In this document: in pieces, positions 58,790 through 64,000 of the stretch
Numbering within the stretch: the stretch's first letter is position 1
Layout: every line of letters starts with the position of its first letter
Assembly: GCA_027257055.1 (NCBI GenBank)
Contig: JAPVLO010000001.1
Coordinates: 16,038,501 to 16,102,500 of the forward strand
Direction of reading: 5' to 3'
Source: Cephalopachus bancanus
Taxonomy: Eukaryota > Chordata > Mammalia > Primates > Tarsiidae
DNA length: 64,000 bases
Position numbers and translations under genes: made by a program
The notes under the pieces: generated by a model
Seen by the model: only the letters and a program-made list of their open reading frames with translations
Database searches by the model: none
What the model was told of the DNA's origin: nothing

Positions 58790-59195
58790 TCAAGAGATGG
58801 AACACAGAGGCATCGTGCCATCCAGCATCGCTGCCCCTGGGTGTGCCCCCAAGAGAGATGGACACATACCTCCTCCCGAAAACTTGCATTCACAAAGGCA
58901 TGATCCATAATAGCCACAACGTTCACAAGGGCATGATCCATAATAGCCACAAAAGGAAAAAACGCAAGTGTCTCTTCCCCGATAAATGCACAAGCGAAAT
59001 GTGTCTGCTGCTTCCATGGAGGGTTCTCCTGCCGTAAGGGGAAATAAAGCCCAGACACTCGCCACGGCATGGGGAACCCTTGAAGACATCGGTGCTACGG
59101 GAGCGGAGCCAAGGCCCAAAAGGCAGCACGCCGGATGGCTGTTGGGACGAAACTTCAGGGTGTGTGCATGCTATCTCAGTAAAACATTTTAATAG
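58790..59195 (+). repeat. L1 3' end fragment with 33-bp duplication
   Basis: GATGGACACATACCTCCTCC, GCATGATCCATAATAGCCAC and CTTCCCCGATAAATGCACAA correspond to the L1 ORF2 end. The segment TTCACAAAGGCATGATCCAT is doubled with a 33-base period at 58889 and 58922. Confidence 0.68.
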
Positions 59196-60520
59196 AAGAC
59201 ACCCAACTTCAATGTTATAGTTGAGGAAAGGAAAAAACTCTCCCGCCAGCTGACTGTGTAAAACACAGGCCGGGAGGCATCAGCGTGACCCCTGGAAAGG
59301 GGACCCTGAGCTGCTCATCGGAGGGGCCCTGGCTCTGAACACTGGGAAACGCAGTCGGGTGGTGTCAGGACCACCACACAGTGCTTTTTATTTTTATGTG
59401 TTAGAGCTGGGGAAACAAGAGAGGATGAGCTGCACGAGAGGGCTGTGTGCAGAGGAAGTCTGGGCCTCTGGCGGCCCTCTGTCCCCCAGCACTGGACCTG
59501 GTGTCCTGCGTGTCGTCACGCGCCCCCTCCCTCCTCATCCCAGCAGCGTCCTGCACCTGCCGACCCCACTCTTGGGCTCCTGAGACCGGGGACCAGGGCC
59601 TGCGTGTGAGTGAGGACAGGCGGTGTTCCGTTCTCTGCTTCTGTGGCGGCGCCCTCAGCGCGACGGCCTCCAGCTGCGTCCGCGTGACATGGCTCTTTGC
59701 CTTGGACCCCACCCAGCTCATCCCCCCCTTACTGCTGCGACCGAAACACGTCCCGAGGATGGGCAGTTGACGCTCCTGTTTTGGGTGCACGTGTCGTCTG
59801 TTGACCACAGCCTTTTGGACAGAGTTGGATGGAAACGCCCCCCGCGGCCTCTCTGCTTTGGGAGACAGAACAGGAATAATTTGCTGGTGGGACGTGGCAG
59901 CTGCTCCAGTCCCAGCCCCAGAACTCTTCTACCCAAGAGATTTAGGTCATGGAAAAAGTGCGATCCGCTTTGCTCCTCCTTTTGCACTGGCTAAAGACAA
60001 GGCCAGCACCTGAGCACAGTCGACTTGGGAGTGAGGGAGCCAACGGCCACATGACCAGTCCACAGAGCCCTGGCCACGGTCCCGTGGCCTGAGGTGGGCG
60101 GTCCAGGGCAGGCTGTGTGTGAGGACTCAGCCGAGGCGACGCCAGTGTGCACTGGGCCCCCTCCCGCTGGCCTCCCGCCCACTGGCCGTGCAGCCCTGGG
60201 TGCTGGTGCCTTCAGGGCTGCCGTGAGTGGTGGGGCTGGAACCGCAGAACCAAGGACCTGGATGGACTCGTCTTGTTCTGGACAGTCTATCCCAGACCCT
60301 TCTCTGATCTAGCTTCCTAGAAACACCCTCAGCAGGTCGGGCAACGGAGCTAGCTGCCAGAGAACTTTCAGCCTCATTCTGACATAAAAGCCACATGGAG
60401 ACACAAATTCCTGTGCAGCAACACTGGAGTCAGTGACAGCTACGGCCTGGCATCCGTTAGGAAGAGCAAGCTCAGCAAACTTGAGGCAGCGTAGCACAGA
60501 GTAAAGTCACAGGAATCAAA
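59196..60520. other. Unique DNA
   Basis: No gene, RNA or repeat recognised in 1.3 kb. GC-rich to 60300, then more balanced. Confidence 0.45.
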
Positions 60521-61237
60521 ACAATCTGAGATCTGACGGGTGATTGGAACAGAACGGAGTCCAAAGGGAACCCCCACACACGTGATCCCCTGGCACCTGA
60601 CAGACGTGCTATTTCAGATCCGTGGAGAATGGGCTAGGTTGGCCAACACAAGAGCTCGGGGCAATCAGGCCATTCCACTCATCCAAATGAACATGAGATG
60701 AAGCAGAGAGTTAAAACAGAACCACACAACTGTCAGAAGAAAGGAGGAGGATGAGGGCATCGCTTGGAGCCGGAGAAGGTCCCTTTAAGGATGACCAAAA
60801 ACCCAAAATCACAGGGGGGAACAGGTCGATCATTTTTATTACAAAATTCAACATTTCTAAGCAGAAAGAAAAAGGAACATTTACAGGAAAAAGACAAGTG
60901 TCAAACTGCAAAAATGCTTGCCACACATACAACAAGCCGTTCATTTACTGATGCAACAAAGTTTACGAAGGCAAAATATCACAGAAGCTAAGCTGTCTGA
61001 ACAAGCAGTTCGGGAAGCAACAGAATGGCCCACTGATCAGCTTCTCAGTAAATTTGAGAAATAGCAATTAAAATGACGATTAAATCGTGTTGAGTCTTTC
61101 ACTGACCCTCCAGCACTGGAGAGATGATGATGAGATCCGAGATCAGAGTATTTTCCCTTTGCTGTTGGCGGCATTATAAATTGGCAATTTGGAGAGAAAC
61201 TTGACAATATAAATCAAAATTTAAAATGCACTCTCGA

Positions 61238-61530
61238 GCTGGGCTCGGTGGCTCAGCCTGTAATCCCGCACCTTTGGGAGGCTGAGGTGAGTGGATTGCC
61301 TGAGCCCGCGGGTTCGAGACCCACCTGGGCAACTTGGCGAGACCTCATCTCTACAATAAATTAAAAAAAAAAAAAATCAGCCAGGCGTGGTAGCGCATGC
61401 CTGTAATTCCGGCTACTCGGAAGGCTGAGGCGGAAGGATCGTCGGAGCCCAGCAGGTTGAGGCTGCGGTGGCCGGGAGCGGCCACTGCACTCCAGTGTAG
61501 GCGACAGAGTGAGATTCCAACTCAAAAAAA
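61238..61530 (+). repeat. Alu, derived type, in L1
   Basis: CTGGGCTCGGTGGCTCAGCC with CCCGCACCTTTGGG, an intermediate between CGCACTTTGGG and CGCGCCTTTGGG. AAAATGCACTCT before and AAAATGCCCTCT after are the target-site duplication. Confidence 0.95.
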
Positions 61531-61560
61531 ATAAAAATTAAATACATAAAATGCCCTCTT

Positions 61561-61716
61561 GGTTGGGCACCTTGGCTCATGTTTATAATCCCAGCACTCT
61601 GGGAGGCCAAGGCAGGAAGATTGCTTGAGCCCAGGAGTTTGAGGCTGCAGTGAGCTATAACCGTGCCACTACACTCCAGCGTGGACAACAGAGTGAGACC
61701 CTGTCTCGAAACATTA
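61561..61716 (+). repeat. Short Alu (fused arm halves)
   Basis: GGTTGGGCACCTTGGCTCAT runs into GGAGTTTGAGGCTGCAGTGA and ends in CCCTGTCTCGAAACATTAAA. AAAATGCACACTC follows, so this and the preceding Alu used nearly the same L1 target. Confidence 0.9.
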
Positions 61717-62100
61717 AATAAAATGCACACTCCTGATTTGGAGATTCCACTTCAATTGTTAGCCTCAGACAACGGGCTGTCAACATAGACAAAGGCTCAC
61801 GCTGACATCTTTTGTAATACAAAAAATTAACAAATACAGTATGAGCATCTGTCACTGGATCTGACTCAGCTGGAGAATTCGGTACAGCTATTTTAAAAAG
61901 AAGGATGTTGATCCACACATGTTCACATGGAGAGTGGCCCAGATGTTTAATGAAGGGGAAAAGCAAGTCACAGACTGTTGTGTCGACAAAGGCCCGTAGC
62001 CACTGGGAGAGAGAGCAGGGCCTGGGAGCAGCGGGCATGGAGTGAGGGACTTGCGCCTTCACTCCTGTGTGTCGACACCCTCTCCGTGTTTAAAACCGTG

Positions 62101-62332
62101 AATGCATCTTGTAGCAAAAACTCGTCGACAGACACCTTTCAAGGTCTCTCTCATTAAAACGGCCTCCCGACATGTGAGACTTCTGCCCCAGTTACCGAAT
62201 GAGGATGTGAGGGGAGGGACTTGGGAAGAGGGTGAGCTCAGGGTCCCACAGGTGAATTTGAGGCTATCGGCTGAACTCTCAGAAGGTATTTGTCCATCCA
62301 GGTGGGACACACAGAAGGGAGGTATGAGCCAG
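62101..62332. other. Unique DNA
   Basis: No element recognised before the minisatellite. Confidence 0.45.
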
Positions 62333-63034
62333 CATCCCTGTAGACCCGGGCATCGTTATAGACCTGGATATCCCCGTAGATCTGGCCACACGTGCAGACC
62401 CGGACATCCCTGTAGACCTGAGCACCTCTGTGGACCTGGGCATCCCTGTGGACCTGGGCATCCCCGCGGACGTGGGCGTCCCTGTAGATCGACCTAAGCA
62501 TCTCTGTGAACCCAGGCATCCCTGTGGACCCGGGCATCCTTATAGATGTAAATATCCCTGTAGATCTGGCCATCCTTGCAGACCCGGACATCCCTGTAGA
62601 CCTGAGCATCCCTGTAGACCTGAGCACCTCCGCGGACCTGGGCATCCCTGTGGACCTGGGCATCCCCGCGGACGTGAGCATCCCTGTAGATCGACCTGAG
62701 CATCCCTGTGAACCCAGGCTTCCCTGTGGACCCAGGCATCCTTATAAGATGTGGACATCCCTGTAGATCTGGCCATGCTTGCAGACCCGGACATCCCTGT
62801 AGACCTAAGCACCCCTATGGACTGGGCATCCCCGTGGACTTGGGCATCCTCATAGACCTAAGCATCCCTGTGGATCCAGGCATCCCTGTGGACTTGGGCA
62901 TCTCTGTAGGCCTGGACGTCCACGTAGACAGGAGCACCAATGTAGACCCAGGCACCCTATGCAGGTGGGCGTCCCTGTAGACCTGGGCTCCCCGTAGACC
63001 TCAGCATCCTGTGAACCCAGGCATCCTTGTGAGT
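62333..63034. repeat. 18-bp minisatellite with ~190-bp higher-order period
   Basis: About 39 units of the type CATCCCTGTAGACCTGGG. Variant units recur in order: GTAGATCTGGCCA appears near 62376, 62560 and 62763, spaced about 184 and 203, so blocks of 10-11 units were copied together. The period is six codons, so all three plus frames and the minus frames stay open for long stretches (GHPCRP, IPVDLG). Confidence 0.96.
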
Positions 63035-64000
63035 TCAGCCACAGACCTGTGTGTGGTTATGAATTAGAAGGGAAGCCGTGCCACTTGCTCTCAGACCCCC
63101 TTGTACGTTAGAGGACGCCGAGGCCACTCAGGTCCTTCCAAGCCGAGATCGTCAAGAGGCGTCTGGCTGAGGGTCTCCTGTGTAGGGGGAGCATCTCCCA
63201 CCTCTCCTGCCTGTTGTTGCCCCAACTTTTGGCTTCAACACACTCAGCCTGGCACGTTCGCTAGGCCATCAGAACAGGACACGTGTGCCCGGCCTCCGGG
63301 CTCCCTTTTAGACACGGGCTTTGATGCAGAAGGAGGAGGGGCTTAGCGGGAGTCAGATGGGAAGCGGAGACCCCCACGGCCTCCCCCTCCACCGCCGGAT
63401 GGCTGCACAAGTGCCGGTACCTCTGTGGAATGAAGGCGGGGGGGTGGTCTCTCTCCATGCCTGTGGCCCCGGGGGTCACAAGTCCAAGCTGGTGGAGGGC
63501 AGACTCCCAGCAGGGAGGCAGAGGGAAGCTTGCTGTTACGCGGCCTCTCCATCGGGCCTCTGGAGGGCTTCCCGCCAGCGTGACCCCAAGGCCCTGTATC
63601 TCAGACCTTGGATTTCAGTCAGTTTGTGACCATGGAAGATGCTGGCGGTAGTGTGGGCGATTCCACGTGTACCCCCCTCGTTTTCACAGCTTTGTCTGTG
63701 GGCTCTGGAAGCTGACCTCAACACGGAACTGTCTAGAATCGCTCACGGAGAAGGTGCCCTTTCTCCTCGCATAGAAACCAAACAGAAAGCCAAACCTCGC
63801 ATGTTCTCACTTATAAGTGGGAGCTGAGCTCAGGGTCCGCAAAGGCTTGGAGGCTGGCATGGTGGACCCTGGAGGCTCAGAAGAGGAAGGAAGAGGAAAG
63901 GGAGGAATGAAAATCCTTTCGGGTCCGACGTGCACCGCCGGGGTGGCAGGTCACTTCGTCAAGCCCAGGCTTCCTCCCCGGCGTCCAAGGCATCCACGGG
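63035..64000. other. Unique DNA to window end
   Basis: No gene or repeat recognised. GC-rich with several short frames. Confidence 0.45.

Larger units (their letters stand above)
60521..62100 (+). repeat. L1M 3' part (ORF2 C-terminal and 3' end), split by two Alus
   Basis: GATTGGAACAGAACGGAGTC (60542), AATGCTTGCCACACATACAA (60913), GAAATAGCAATTAAAATGAC (61059), GGCGGCATTATAAATTGGCA (61168) and GTTCACATGGAGAGTGGCCC (61920) follow the order of an L1ME/L1MC-type ORF2 end. Alus interrupt it at 61238-61530 and 61561-61716. Confidence 0.78.

Noticed and set aside
62102..62980. Repeat proteins rich in GHPCRP or IPVDLG
   Set aside because: The 18-bp period keeps every frame open. No start context or unique domain supports translation.

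Overview
This is a window of primate nuclear DNA. It is packed with dimeric 7SL-derived Alu elements, about 70 whole or partial copies on both strands. It also holds old L1, MIR, MLT1-type LTR, mariner and endogenous-retrovirus remnants. The Alus are not the anthropoid Y/S consensus and do not match the lemur/loris consensus as I know it. They carry a private set of changes, for example ACAATAAATCAAAAA in the linker, GGCCGGGAGCGGCCACTGC in the right arm and GACTCCAACTC before the tail. By elimination this suggests a tarsier-like primate. That is an inference, not a demonstrated identification.

I find no intact protein-coding gene. Open frames longer than 200 codons are carried by Alu sequence, by minisatellites whose period is a multiple of three, or by GC-rich DNA without recognisable domains. 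The best coding relics are a class I endogenous retrovirus pol-env remnant (about 485-3900, + strand, two Alus inside), a dead 3' piece of a mariner transposon (about 4616-5187, +), and a probable processed retrocopy of an unidentified gene (about 29635-30330, -).

Layout. 0-5 kb: ERV remnant, Alus and mariner. 5-8 kb: L1 pieces in both orientations. 8-14 kb: Alus, two MIRs, a CA-rich tract and unique DNA. 14-18.3 kb: one decayed + strand L1 (ORF1, endonuclease and 3' end) cut by four Alus. 18.3-20.6 kb: dense Alu cluster with a unique AT-rich island. 20.6-27 kb: GC-rich DNA with three minisatellites, one with an inverted partner. 27-35 kb: retrocopy, a 26-bp minisatellite, MLT1 pieces, nested Alus. 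35-35.8 kb: an LTR-like element with TATA box and an internal 104-bp repeat. 36-38.5 kb: L1 fragments. 38.5-52 kb: Alu clusters, including a multi-left-arm Alu array, and MIR/MLT1 pieces. 52.8-57.9 kb: mostly unique DNA with a possibly conserved AT-rich block and a 260-bp direct repeat. 58.8-62.1 kb: L1 3' ends. 62.33-63.03 kb: an 18-bp minisatellite. The last kilobase is unique DNA.

The GC-rich minisatellites and well-kept CpGs would fit a subtelomeric or high-GC isochore setting, but the sequence alone does not settle this. The most informative signals are about genome dynamics: a stepwise Alu subfamily series, repeated Alu insertion at the same Alu linker site, and Alu arm multimerisation.
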